The position numbers and the translations under genes are program-made. 62,602 bases of DNA from Candidatus Burkholderia humilis (GTDB lineage: Bacteria; Pseudomonadota; Gammaproteobacteria; Burkholderiales; Burkholderiaceae): positions 1 through 62,602 of the forward strand of contig LFMX01000025.1 of the NCBI GenBank assembly GCA_001184405.1, in the 5' to 3' direction. The notes beneath the pieces are model-generated. The model saw only the letters and a list, made by a program, of their open reading frames with translations, ran no database searches and was not told where the DNA came from. Shown piece by piece: positions 50,954-60,203 of the stretch. The first letter of the stretch is position 1; each line of letters opens with the position of its first letter.

Positions 50954-51544
50954 CGTCACGATCTTCCTCGTCGCCTTCGATGTCTGCCTCGTCGTCTTCC
51001 ACGCCCGCCGCGTTCTTGATCCACTGGAACAGTTCGCGGTAATAGCACGGTGGCTTTTGCTGCTCGCGTTCCTTGCATGCATTGCGGATCAGCGTGCGGC
51101 CTTCCTGCGCGTCCACGCCCGGATGCTCGCGGATGAATTCGGTCAGCGCGGCGTTGTTTTCCAGCAGCTTTTCGCGCGTGCGCTCGATCCAGTGCAAACG
51201 CGCCGTTTCCGCCTTGTTCACGCCGCGATGCGTGTCCAGCGCGGTGCACAGCGCGGCGACTTCGTCTTCGGTCAGCGAGCGCATGACCTTGCCGACGTAC
51301 TGCAACTGACGGCGATTGCCTTCGTGATCGGTGATGCGGCACGCTTTGCGCACGGCATCGTCGAGATGTTCGGGCATCGGCATGCGCTTGAGCGCGTCTT
51401 TCGCGCAGCTCGATGAGCGCCTGGCCGAGTTCCTGTAGTGCGTGGCATTTCGCGCTTCAATTGCGATTTGGACGGGCGATCGTAGCCTTTGTCGTCGGCT
51501 TCGGGCGCGGCGTCGATGGGTTGAATGCGGGTTTTACGGTTCAT
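50940..51544 (-). pseudogene. darP: DarP/YjgA-family ribosome-associated protein, two close frameshifts
   Basis: The start [20 protein letters not shown] and [13 protein letters not shown] are in one frame, [13 protein letters not shown] in a second, and [20 protein letters not shown] to the acidic tail EDRDDDEA in a third. Frames change near 51438 and 51402. Restored, it is a DarP (formerly YjgA/DUF615) of about 200 residues, a factor in late 50S assembly that is dispensable in E. coli. Divergent from pmbA, the usual neighbour. The C-terminal 147 residues could in principle be made from an internal ATG at 51383. Confidence 0.85.
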
Positions 51545-51727
51545 CCCGACATTGTAGCTTGTGGGGTTGCGGCGCATCGTCCGTTCGGGGTGTATCCGGC
51601 AGGTAGCGCGGCGCGGTCCTTGTTATGATCGCAGGAGGCATTGATGGACTCAGACGTAACCTACGCAGCGATACACGCGGGTGCTTAACGCTCGATTCAT
51701 CACGAACGAACTCAAGGCAACGACAAA

Positions 51728-53098
51728 ATGGCAGCAGACATGGACGTCAAGCAACGCTTTTTTCCGCACACGCAGGATGAACTGAAGGAAATCGCCTCCG
51801 ACATCCTGCGCTACGCGAAGGAACTCGGCGCGAGCGATGCCGCCACCGAAATCTCCGAAGGCGACGGCCTGTCGCTGAGCGTGCGGCTCGGCGAAGTCGA
51901 AACGATTGAGCACAACCGCGACAAGATGGTCGCCGCGACGGTGTTCATCGGCAAGAAGTGCGGCAATGCGAGTACCGCCGACTTCACGCGCGAGGCGCTG
52001 CGCGATACGGTTGCGGCGGCGTACAACATCGCGCGATTTACGGCGGAAGACAGCGCCGCGGGCCTCGCGGAAGAGGACTTGCTGGAGAAATCGCCGCAGG
52101 ACCTCGATCTCTATCATCCGTGGGATATCGACGCCGAAGAAGCCGCCGATATCGCGCGCCGCGCGGAAGCCGCGGCTTTCGCGGTCGACAAGCGCGTGAC
52201 GAATTCGGAAGGCGCGAGCGTGTCGGCGCAGCATTCGCAGTTCGTGCTCGCGACATCGCGCGGTTTTATGGCGGGCTATCCGTACTCGCGGCATTACATC
52301 GCGTGTGCGCCGATCGCGGCGGCCGGGCGCGACATGCAGCGCGACGACTGGTACACGTCGCGGCGCAATGCGCTCGAACTGGCGGCGCCCGAAGCCGTCG
52401 GCAAGTACGCGGCGGAACGCGCGCTCGCGCGTCTGGGCGCGAAAAGTCTCGACACGCGCAAGTGCCGCGTGCTGTTCGAAGCGCCGCTCGCGGCGGGCAT
52501 TCTCGGCGCGTTCGTGCAGTCGGTGAGTGGCGGCGCACTGTATCGAAAAACGACGTTTCTGGTCGATAGTCTCGGCAAGCCAGTGTTCGCGCCGCACATT
52601 CAGATCGTCGAAGATCCGGCGGTGAAGGGCGGCATGGGCAGCGCGCCGTTCGACGAGGAAGGCGTGCGCACGCAAAAGCGCAACGTGGTCGAGGACGGCG
52701 TCGTGCAGGGCTATTTCCTGTCGACGTATTCGGCGCGCAAGCTCGGCATGCAGACGACCGGGAACGCAGGTGGCTCGCACAATCTGACGATAACGAGCTC
52801 GAACACGAAACCGGAAGACGATTTCGAAGCGATGCTGAAAAAGCTCGGCACTGGGTTGTTGTTGACGGAACTGATGGGGCAGGGCGTGAACTACGTGACC
52901 GGCGATTATTCGCGCGGCGCGTCGGGTTTCTGGGTCGAGGACGGCAAGATCGTGCACGCCGTCGAGGAAATCACGGTGGCGAGCACGTTGCAGGAAATGT
53001 TCCGCCATATCGAAGCGATCGGCACGGATACGGTCGTGCGCGGCACGAAGGAAATCGGCTCGGTGCTGATCGAGAGAATGACGATCGCGGGGCAATAA
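51728..53098 (+). CDS. pmbA: TldE/PmbA-family metalloprotease subunit
   Basis: Intact 456-residue protein that pairs with TldD to degrade unfolded peptides and process certain RiPPs. The N-terminal domain has LGASDAATEISEGDGLSLSV, RLGEVETIEHNRDKMVAATV; the C-terminal domain has GNAGGSHNLTITSSNTKPED, LLLTELMGQGVNYVTGDYSR and GASGFWVEDGKIVHAVEEIT, all PmbA-typical. PmbA lacks its own zinc site. tldD is not in the window. Strong terminator behind it. Confidence 0.93.
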   Translation: MAADMDVKQRFFPHTQDELKEIASDILRYAKELGASDAATEISEGDGLSLSVRLGEVETIEHNRDKMVAATVFIGKKCGNASTADFTREALRDTVAAAYNIARFTAEDSAAGLAEEDLLEKSPQDLDLYHPWDIDAEEAADIARRAEAAAFAVDKRVTNSEGASVSAQHSQFVLATSRGFMAGYPYSRHYIACAPIAAAGRDMQRDDWYTSRRNALELAAPEAVGKYAAERALARLGAKSLDTRKCRVLFEAPLAAGILGAFVQSVSGGALYRKTTFLVDSLGKPVFAPHIQIVEDPAVKGGMGSAPFDEEGVRTQKRNVVEDGVVQGYFLSTYSARKLGMQTTGNAGGSHNLTITSSNTKPEDDFEAMLKKLGTGLLLTELMGQGVNYVTGDYSRGASGFWVEDGKIVHAVEEITVASTLQEMFRHIEAIGTDTVVRGTKEIGSVLIERMTIAGQ

Positions 53099-53112
53099 GC
53101 GCTGCGTCGTCG

Positions 53113-53147
53113 AAAAAAGGCCCCGGCACGAACCGGGGCTTTTTTTA
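53113..53147. terminator. Bidirectional terminator between convergent pmbA and folA
   Basis: GCCCCGG (53120-53126) pairs with CCGGGGC (53133-53139), flanked by six A on the left and seven T on the right. Confidence 0.88.
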
Positions 53148-53642
53148 TTCCGATGATGCGATGCGCTCGTAAGTCACGAACGCAAACTGAAACGCATTCG
53201 GCGCCGCCGCCTGATGCGTTTCGCGCGCGACTTCGCGCCACAGTTCCGGATCGGGCGCGGGGAAATGCGTGTCGCCTTCGAAATCTGCATCGATTTCCGT
53301 GACGATTATCTTGTCCGCCCGCGCGATGGCGTTCTGATACAACTGCGCGCCGCCGATCAAAAACGCTTCCTTCGCCGGTTCCAGCGTGAGCGCCGCTTCG
53401 AGATTCGTGACGACATCGCAGCCTTCGTAGCGGCGCGTGGCGTCGCGCGAAATCACGATATTGCGCCGCCCCGGCAGCGGCCGGCCGATCGACTCGTGCG
53501 TCTTGCGGCCCATGATGATCGGCGCGCCCATCGTCGTGCGTTTGAAGAAGGCGAGATCCTCGGGAAGACGCCAAGGAAGTTGGTTGTCGCCGCCGATCAC
53601 GCCATTGTGCGCGCGGGCGACGATCAGAGTCAGCGTCGTCAT
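53145..53642 (-). CDS. folA: Dihydrofolate reductase
   Basis: Intact 165-residue enzyme reducing dihydrofolate to tetrahydrofolate with [25 protein letters not shown] then [20 protein letters not shown] hold the active site (acid residue D29, equivalent to D27 of E. coli). [20 protein letters not shown] and [15 protein letters not shown] are the NADPH-site motifs. The ATG at 53642 gives standard length. thyA, which produces dihydrofolate, is 2.5 kb away on the other strand with remnants between. Confidence 0.94.
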   Translation of the reverse strand: MTTLTLIVARAHNGVIGGDNQLPWRLPEDLAFFKRTTMGAPIIMGRKTHESIGRPLPGRRNIVISRDATRRYEGCDVVTNLEAALTLEPAKEAFLIGGAQLYQNAIARADKIIVTEIDADFEGDTHFPAPDPELWREVARETHQAAAPNAFQFAFVTYERIASSE

Positions 53643-53718
53643 GAACGGGTCGGAAAGTCGGAATGCCGCCGTGCGAAGGCGTCGCGCGGCCAACCTATAA
53701 TTCTAACCGAGCACGCGG

Positions 53719-53913
53719 TCAAGCCTTCGACGGCGGATCGTCGAGCGCGTCGGACATCGCGCGCGGCGCGGGCGAAATCTCGTCCCATAAAGTCACGCTG
53801 TGACACGAAGGTCGCTCGGACGCGTTGTCCTCGACATCGATCGTGGCGGGCGAGCGTGTCCAGATTTCGTCGTCCGATTGCGCGCCGTGATTGGCGCTGC
53901 GCGGCATTCGCAT
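53719..53913 (-). CDS. Small hypothetical protein, 64 residues
   Basis: An open frame from an ATG at 53913 reads MRMPRSANHGAQSDDEIWTR, then SPATIDVEDNASERPSCHSV and ends SDALDDPPSKA. The composition is polar and acidic, unlike the Arg-rich shadow frames around it, and codon use is similar to neighbours. There is no ribosome-binding site I can recognise, no signal or helix, and I do not recognise a family. It may be real, a remnant of a longer gene upstream of folA, or chance. Confidence 0.35.
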   Translation of the reverse strand: MRMPRSANHGAQSDDEIWTRSPATIDVEDNASERPSCHSVTLWDEISPAPRAMSDALDDPPSKA

Positions 53914-54599
53914 CGTTGCGCGGTAAAAAGCTGTCGAAAACCATTGTGAAGACCAAAGTAAAAGTAATTATTACCGAATTAACCGTTACGGAAATAAAGT
54001 AATCGCTTAGCCGGTATTAGCGTAAAAACGCGTCTGAATGAATCAAAAACTCGAACGGTCATACAAAAAATCAGAAGTTCTTACCTGACGACGCATGCAT
54101 ATTTAGCGAAAGATGTGCCAACGGCCGCGGAGCATTGCGGCGCCTGATATGCGCCAAAATGCGGCATAAAGTGCACGAAAATTCCGGCATAAAGTGCACG
54201 AAAACGTTTCACGGCTGAAACATCGGGCCAGAAAAAGAAGAATTTCTTGTGAAAGCGGTATAAGATTTTGTCTTATAAATCTGTGCCGTAACCCTTTTAA
54301 TAAAAGTGTGAGAAATTCTTTCCAAGCCCGTCAGATCAAGGTTTTGTAGCTAATCTGAAGCCCTGTGACGATATTTGTTTGCGGGGTTTCTGGGTTATAG
54401 TAGTCTCTCAAAAACGGTGCAGAATCAGACAAAAAAGGTTTCGCGAAAAGAATGCGGGCGAGATGCGTGGCGTCTCCCGGGGGCAACGTTTTGAATGGCA
54501 AGTCCGTTCGCGGACCGTGTGAGGGCACGGTAACTGCAAGAAGCGAGAGCCTGAAATACGCGACCTTTTCAACGAACGTTGAACCAAGGATCTGAATAA
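53914..54599. other. AT-rich spacer with repeats upstream of the sigma-54 activator remnant
   Basis: No supported gene. Base composition is clearly richer in A/T than the rest. It contains a 20-bp direct repeat (54162-54204), a 7-5-7 dyad TATAAGA/TCTTATA (54259-54277) and TATAGT near 54395 as a possible -10 box. A long leader with small hairpins near 54500-54520 (GTCCG-TTCG-CGGAC) precedes the ATG at 54600. It looks like a regulatory region that has outlived its gene. Confidence 0.55.
54162..54204. repeat. 20-bp direct repeat, two copies with 23-bp period
   Basis: CGGCATAAAGTGCACGAAAA is present at 54162-54181 and 54185-54204 with 3 nt between. Each copy includes the palindrome GTGCAC. The spacing is about two helical turns, as for tandem protein binding sites. 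Confidence 0.8.
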
Positions 54600-55990
54600 T
54601 GGACGTCGCTCGGCGGCAACTCATCTATGTGACTCGCGAACCAAGCGAGACGCTGTGCGCGCGTTTCGAGGAGCGGGCTGGCACATTGAAATCGTGTCCA
54701 GCGCGCGGGATGCGCGCAAGGCATTGCGCAACGACCTGGCAATCGGCGGGCTGCTCGATCTGTCCAGTCACTTCGAATCTCATGAACTGGCGGCGTTCGA
54801 ATCGTCGCTGACAATGACGAACGTCGGCTGGGTCGCAGCCACGTTTCCGGACAACTCGAAGACGCAGCCGTGCGTCAGCTGATCCGTGACTATTGTTTCG
54901 ATTATGTGACGCTGCCGACATCGACCGACCGTATCGTCGATTCGGTCGGTCACGCTTATGGCATGGGCGCACTGCACGACGCCGCGTCGAACGACGGGCG
55001 CAGCGAAGGCCGCGTGGAAGGCGAAATGGTCGGCTCGTGCGACGCCATGCTCGCGCTGTTCCGCTCGATCCGCAAAGTCGCCATGACGGACGCGCCGGTG
55101 TTCATCTCCGGCGAGTCGGGCACGGGCAAGGAACTGACGGCAGTGGCCATTCACGAGCGCTCGGCGCGCCGCGACCAGCCGTTCGTCGCGATCAACTGCG
55201 GCGCGATTCCCGCGTATTTGCTGCAATCGGAGCTCTTCGGTTACGAACGCGGTGCATTTACGGGCGCGAATCAGCGCAAAATCGGCCGTGTCGAAACGGC
55301 CAACGGCGGCACGCTGTTTCTCGATGAAATCAGCGATCTGCCGCTCGAAAGTCAGGCGAGCCTGTTGCGCTTTCTACGGAACGCAAGGTCGAGCGTTTCG
55401 GCGGTCACGGATCGACGCCGGTTGACGTGCGCATCATTTCGGCGACGCACGTCGACATGCAGACCGCGATGATCGAAGGGCGTTTTCGCGCGGACTTGTA
55501 TCACCGTTTGTGCGTGCTGCAGATCGACGAGCTGCAGCTGCGCGCGCGGCAAGGACATCGAACTGCTGGCGAAGCACATGCTCGACCGCTTCAAAAAGGA
55601 CGCGAGCCGGCGTTTGCGCGGCTTTTCGCCGGACGCGATCGCCGCGATCCACACTACGGCTGGCCCGGCAACGTGCGCGAACTGATCAACCGCGTACGCG
55701 GCGCAATCGTGATGTCGGAAGGCCGTCAGATCACCGCGCGCAATCTCGAACTGGGCGAATACGTCGAAGTCGCGCCGGTGTCGCTGGCGCGGGAAGCGGG
55801 CGGAGCGGCAGGCGATCGAACTGGCGCTGCTGCGGCATCGCGGGCAGCTGGGCGATGCGGCCCATGAGCTCGGCATTCGCGGGTGACGCTGTATCGGCTG
55901 TTGGCGCACAGCATGCGCCATATCGAAAGTCGATGCGCCGCCGGAGCACGCCACGCGCGGCGGATTTCTCTGCGGAAAAGGTGCATATGA
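54600..55990 (+). pseudogene. Sigma-54-dependent Fis-family transcriptional activator, heavily frameshifted
   Basis: Order and content match an enhancer-binding protein of about 450 residues. It has a short N-terminal receiver-like domain (MDVARRQLIYVTREPSE), an AAA+ core with Walker A FISGESGTGKELTAVAIHER, the sigma-54 contact GYERGAFTGANQRKIGRVET and TLFLDEISDLPLESQASLLR, and a C-terminal Fis helix (GQLGDAAHELGI, VTLYRLLAHS). Frames change near 54675, 54868, 55378, 55545, 55658, 55795 and 55880. The N-terminal domain without a clear phospho-acceptor resembles VpsR-type c-di-GMP-responsive activators, but this is only a resemblance. The most decayed gene in the window. Confidence 0.85.
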
Positions 55991-56018
55991 ACGGGCGCTT
56001 CGGCGCCCGTTTCTGTTC
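55990..56018 (+). terminator. UUCG hairpin terminator after the sigma-54 activator remnant
   Basis: AACGGGCGC (55990-55998), TTCG, GCGCCCGTT (56003-56011), then TCTGTTCC. The T-run is interrupted, so strength is uncertain. Confidence 0.65.
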
Positions 56019-56105
56019 CTGCGAAGCTCCAGCGTCCGCTTGCCGCGCGCGGTAAAATTGTTTCTTTAGAAGCACGGCGTTCGCCGCGCGTCCCAAGGAA
56101 CATCA

Positions 56106-57077
56106 ATGAAACAGTATCTCGAGCTCGTTCAGACGATTCTCGATACCGGCACGTGGCAGGAAAATCGCACGGGCATCCGCACGATCAGCATTCCCGGCGC
56201 GATGCTGCGCTTCGATCTCCAGCAAGGCTTTCCCACGGTCACGACCAAGAAGCTGGCGTTCAAATCGGCGATTGGCGAACTCGTCGGTTTTCTGCGCGCA
56301 TCGAAGAGCGCGGCGGATTTTCGCGCGCTCGGCTGCAAGGTCTGGGACGCGAACGCGAACGACAATCCGCAGTGGCTCGAGAACCCGTATCGCGCGGGCG
56401 TGGACGATCTCGGCGATGTCTACGGCGTGCAGTGGCGCAAATGGCCCGCGTACAAGCTCGTCGATGCCTGCGCAGGCGATCAGATCGCCGATGCGACCAA
56501 TCGCGGTTATCAACTCGTGACGAGTTTCGTCGAAAACGGGTGCGAGCAGGTGCTGTTGTACAAGGCGATCGATCAGTTGCGTCAGTGTCTCGACACGATC
56601 ATCGAGCGCCCGACCGACCGTCGCATTCTGTTTCATGCATGGAACCCCGCGAAGCTGGACGAGATCGCGTTGCCCGCGTGCCATTTGTTGTACCAATTCG
56701 TTCCGAACGCGGTGACGCGCGAAATCTCGCTGTGTCTGTACATCCGCAGCAACGATGTCGGGCTCGGCACGCCGTTCAACCTGACCGAAGGCGCGGCGCT
56801 CTTGCATCTCGTCGGGCGTTTGACGGGCTATAGGCCGCGCTGGTTCACGTATTTCATCGGCGATGCGCATATCTACGAAAACCAGCTCGACATGCTCAAG
56901 GAGCAGTTGAAGCGCGCGCCATTCGCGAGTCCACAGCTGATCATTTCCGATCGCGTGCCGGACTTCGCGCAGACGAAGCGTTACGAACCGGAATGGCTGG
57001 AGAAGATCGAGCCGACGGATTTCGCGCTGGAGGGGTATCGGCATCACGAGCCGCTGACTGCGCCGATGGCGGTTTAA
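56106..57077 (+). CDS. thyA: Thymidylate synthase
   Basis: Intact 323-residue ThyA that methylates dUMP with methylene-tetrahydrofolate. The catalytic Cys is C192 in [13 protein letters not shown]. The dUMP/folate sites show [32 protein letters not shown], and [20 protein letters not shown] with [20 protein letters not shown]. It is longer than E. coli ThyA (264) because of an insert around residues 110-170, a known long form. Flanked by remnants on both sides. Confidence 0.95.
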   Translation: MKQYLELVQTILDTGTWQENRTGIRTISIPGAMLRFDLQQGFPTVTTKKLAFKSAIGELVGFLRASKSAADFRALGCKVWDANANDNPQWLENPYRAGVDDLGDVYGVQWRKWPAYKLVDACAGDQIADATNRGYQLVTSFVENGCEQVLLYKAIDQLRQCLDTIIERPTDRRILFHAWNPAKLDEIALPACHLLYQFVPNAVTREISLCLYIRSNDVGLGTPFNLTEGAALLHLVGRLTGYRPRWFTYFIGDAHIYENQLDMLKEQLKRAPFASPQLIISDRVPDFAQTKRYEPEWLEKIEPTDFALEGYRHHEPLTAPMAV

Positions 57078-57101
57078 CGCAGTTTTTGTTTCGTCGATGC
57101 G

Positions 57102-57136
57102 AAAACGCGCGGCCCGAAGGTCGCGCGTTTTGTGTT
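57102..57136 (+). terminator. Terminator of thyA
   Basis: AAAACGCGCGGCC (57102-57114), loop CGAA, GGTCGCGCGTTTT (57119-57131) with one G-U pair, then GTGTTT. The left A-run allows use from the minus strand too. Confidence 0.8.
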
Positions 57137-57875
57137 TACGGCGACCGCTGCGCGAGAAAACCTTCGAAATGCCGCTGTCCTTTAGGCGTCACGCGCAGCA
57201 CGCGCCGCTTGCTCGTCGGTTCGATCCACCCGTGCGTTTCGCACGCTTGCAGAAACGCCGCACCGGGCGCACCACCCAGATGCGGACGCCTTTCGCTCCA
57301 GTCGATGCACGTGCACGCAAACCGCCGCCGCGCGCGCTGCGCTTTCATGTCGATGCCCATCTGCGCGAACGCCTGCGTGCCGTCGGCGGTGGCATCGAGC
57401 GGGCGTTGCGCCTTGCGCGCCTGCCGCGCCTTCAGCAGGCGATAGCCAGTTGCGCGCGAGCATCGAATTGAACAGACGGACGGCCAGTTCGCCCGCCAGA
57501 TGGTCATAGCACGTGCGCGCGTAGCGCATTTCCAGCGGCACCGCGCTCGGCGGCCGCTCCGATTCGCGCTGCGGCGCGCGAGATTCGCCAGCGCTTCGAT
57601 TGCCGCGGCAATATTCGGCGTCGCAATCCGGTAATAGCGATGCCATCCGCTGACTTCAAGCGTCAGCAAACCGCCCTCGGTGAGCCGCGCGAGATGGCCG
57701 CGCGCCGCCGATGGCGACACGCCCGCGATCATCGTCAGTTCGCCGGCAGGGCGCGCGGCGCCGTCCATCAGCTACCAGAGCATGGCGGCGCGGCCCGGAT
57801 CGGCGAGCAGCGCGCCGATCGCGACAGGCCGGGAAAATGGCGCGAACGGGTGTCATCGTCGAGAAGGGTGGTCAT
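57136..57875 (-). pseudogene. ArsR-type winged-helix regulator with extended C-terminus, broken
   Basis: The start MTTLLDDDTRSRHFPG shifts frame near 57830 to VAIGALLADPGRAAMLW*LM, with a TAG at about 57770. The helix-turn-helix follows as GELTMIAGVSPSAARGHLAR then LTEGGLLTLEVSGWHRYYRI. Later pieces EMRYARTCYDHLAGELAVRL and RRVLRVTPKGQRHFEGFLAQ need two more frame changes near 57580 and 57470. This layout (ArsR HTH plus a CYDHLAG-type domain) is common in Burkholderia. Four or more lesions; no product expected. Confidence 0.83.
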
Positions 57876-58015
57876 GGCGTTTGCCTTTTACCGTTGGCGG
57901 AATATGTCCACTCTAACGCGCCTGCGCAACCGATGTTTCACCCAACCCGAAAATGTCGATGTCATCGCCTCGGGACTAGAATGATCGTTTCGTTTGCAAG
58001 TGAAGGGACGTGCGT

Positions 58016-58155
58016 ATGACCAGGATCCTTTTCGCGGCGCTGACCGCGATGCTCTGCGCCGGATGCGCGGGCGCGCCATCTTTGTCTGCGGGCGGCGGCG
58101 GCAGTGTGACGATGTATACGGCACCATCGACCAGGGTGTGACCGTCCACAACTAG
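58016..58155 (+). pseudogene. Small lipoprotein-like gene with a 2-nt insertion
   Basis: From the ATG at 58016 the frame reads MTRILFAALTAMLCAGCAGA then PSLSAGGGGSVTMY, a lipoprotein-type signal with a weak lipobox (LCAGC) and a glycine linker. It then runs out of frame to a TGA at 58139. Removing two bases near 58114 restores YGTIDQGVTVHN followed by TAG at 58153, a tail I recall from small Burkholderia lipoproteins. The current product would be 41 residues with a wrong C-terminus. Confidence 0.6.
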
Positions 58156-58221
58156 CGAATTTTGGGTCCTTATAATCCGCCTATCGCGCGCCGGGCCGGC
58201 CGCATCGACGATAAAGATCTT

Positions 58222-58741
58222 ATGAATACGCCCATCACCTCGCCCATTCCTGCCGCGCCGAAAAGCCGTGCCGAAACCACGTTCCGCTTTCTCGCCGAAC
58301 CGACCTCCGTGAACTTCGGCGGCAAGGTGCACGGCGGCGCGCTGATGAAGTGGATCGATGAAACCGCCTACGCCTGCGCCGCGATGTGGTCCGGGCGATA
58401 CGCGGTGACGGTGAGCGTCGGCAACATCCGTTTTCGCCGGCCGATTCTCGTCGGCAATCTCGTGGAATTGCGCGCGCGTTGTGGCGACGGGGCACACCAG
58501 CATGCACATCCATATTTCCGTACACGCGGGTGATCCGAAAGTCGGCGAGCTTCAGCAGACGACGGATTGTCTGATGGTGTTCGTCGCCGTCGATGAAAGC
58601 GGCAAGACGACGCCCGTTCCCGCGTTCGTGCCGGAAACGGACGAGGAGAAGCGCCTCGCCAAATACGCGATGGACGTGAAAGACGCGCTCGATGCGATCG
58701 TCGAACTGAAGCCCGAGGAAGTCGCGGCAGGCAAGGTTTAA
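58222..58741 (+). pseudogene. Acyl-CoA thioesterase (hotdog fold), one frameshift
   Basis: The first piece, from the ATG at 58222, has ETTFRFLAEPTSVNFGGKVH, then GGALMKWIDETAYACAAMWS and GNLVELRAR. A one-base loss near 58480 shifts the frame; the second piece continues VVATGHTSMHIHISVHAGDP and QQTTDCLMVFVAVDESGKTT, ending EEVAAGKV. Rejoined, it is a hexameric YciA-type acyl-CoA thioesterase of about 173 residues. The hotdog catalytic Asp segment (GGALMKWIDE) is kept. The truncated product would lack half the fold. Confidence 0.85.
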
Positions 58742-58770
58742 AAAAAGGCCGTTTCGATCGAAACGGCCTT
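58741..58770 (-). terminator. Terminator of fumC
   Basis: AAGGCCGTTTCGATCGAAAC followed by GGCCTT forms a 26-nt perfect palindrome (58745-58770). On the minus strand it is followed by a T-run of six (58741-58746). It lies 15 nt past the fumC stop. Confidence 0.85.
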
Positions 58771-58784
58771 CGTGCTGACTTCGC

Positions 58785-60185
58785 TTACTTGTTTCCGACC
58801 ATATCCTGCGGTTTCACCCATTCATCGAACTGCGCCTCGGTGACAAAGCCGAGCGCGAGTGCGGACGCCTTGAGCGTCGTGCCTTCCTTGTGCGCCTGTT
58901 TCGTGATTTTCGCGGCCTTGTCGTAGCCGATATGCGGATTGAGCGCGGTCACGAGCATCAGCGATTCATTGAGCAAACTCTCGATCCGCGTCTCGTTCGG
59001 CTCGATACCCACCGCGCAGTTGTCGTTGAAACTCACCGCGCCGTCCGCCAGCAGCCGCACGGATTGCAGCACGTTGTGCGCGATCATCGGGCGGAACACG
59101 TTCAGTTCGAAGTTGCCGTTCGCGCCGCCGAAATTCACCGCGACATCGTTGCCGAAGACCTGACAGCAGAGCATCGTCACCGCTTCGGACTGCGTCGGAT
59201 TCACCTTGCCCGGCATGATGGAACTGCCCGGCTCGTTCTCAGGAATCGACAGTTCGCCGAGGCCGCAGCGTGGACCGCTCGCGAGCCAGCGCACGTCGTT
59301 GGCGATCTTCATCAGGCTGGCCGCGACGGTTTTCAGCGCGCCGTGCGCGGCGACGAGCGCGTCCGCGGCGGCCATCACCTCGAACTTGTTCGGCGCGGTT
59401 TCGAACGGCAGACCAGTGAGCTTGGCGATCGCCGCCGCGACCTTCACCGCGAATTCCGGATGCGCGTTCAAGCCGGTACCGACCGCCGTGCCGCCGAGCG
59501 CCAGTTGATACAGATGCGGCAGCGTCGCCTCGACATGCCTGATGCCTTGATCGAGCTGCGCCACGTAACCTGAAAACTCCTGCCCGAGCGTGAGCGGCGT
59601 CGCGTCCTGCAAGTGCGTCCGGCCGATTTTCACGATATGCGCGAACGCCTTCGCCTTCTTGTCGAGCGTATCGCGCAGCGTCTTGATCGCGGGAATCAGC
59701 TGTTCATGGATCGCGACCGCCGCCGCGACGTGCATCGCCGTCGGAAACACGTCGTTCGACGATTGCCCGCGATTGACGTCATCGTTCGGATGCACGAGCC
59801 GTTCTTCGCCGCGCGGTCCGCCGAGAATTTCGCTCGCGCGGTTGGCGATCACCTCGTTCAGATTCATGTTGCTCTGCGTGCCCGAACCCGTTTGCCAGAC
59901 CGCGAGCGGAAATTCATCCGGATGCTTGCCGTCGATGATTTCCTGCGCCGCCGCGATGATCGCCTGCGCCTTTTTAGAGTCGAGCACCTTCAGGCTTTCG
60001 TTGATTTCGGCGGCGGCGTGCTTGATGGTCGCAAGCGCGTTGATCAGCTCGGGCGATTGCTTTTCCGTCGAAATCTTGAAGTTTTGCAGCGAGCGCTGCG
60101 TTTGCGCGCCCCACAGTTTGTCGTTCGGCACGGCGATTTCACCGAACGTGTCCTTCTCCATGCGTACATCGCCTTTCTGGGTCAT
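58785..60185 (-). CDS. fumC: Fumarate hydratase, class II
   Basis: Intact 466-residue iron-free fumarase of the TCA cycle. [20 protein letters not shown] then [11 protein letters not shown] at the start, [40 protein letters not shown] and the fumarase signature [20 protein letters not shown] are all present. The ATG at 60185 stands 9 nt after AGGAG; an upstream TTG is too close to that box. Surrounded by remnants on both sides, yet free of lesions. Confidence 0.95.
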   Translation of the reverse strand: MTQKGDVRMEKDTFGEIAVPNDKLWGAQTQRSLQNFKISTEKQSPELINALATIKHAAAEINESLKVLDSKKAQAIIAAAQEIIDGKHPDEFPLAVWQTGSGTQSNMNLNEVIANRASEILGGPRGEERLVHPNDDVNRGQSSNDVFPTAMHVAAAVAIHEQLIPAIKTLRDTLDKKAKAFAHIVKIGRTHLQDATPLTLGQEFSGYVAQLDQGIRHVEATLPHLYQLALGGTAVGTGLNAHPEFAVKVAAAIAKLTGLPFETAPNKFEVMAAADALVAAHGALKTVAASLMKIANDVRWLASGPRCGLGELSIPENEPGSSIMPGKVNPTQSEAVTMLCCQVFGNDVAVNFGGANGNFELNVFRPMIAHNVLQSVRLLADGAVSFNDNCAVGIEPNETRIESLLNESLMLVTALNPHIGYDKAAKITKQAHKEGTTLKASALALGFVTEAQFDEWVKPQDMVGNK

Positions 60186-60203
60186 GGCCAAACACTCCTG
60201 GAG

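Noticed and set aside
51650..53095. 481-codon minus-strand open frame opposite pmbA
   Set aside because: Antisense shadow with Arg/His-rich composition; pmbA is intact on the other strand.
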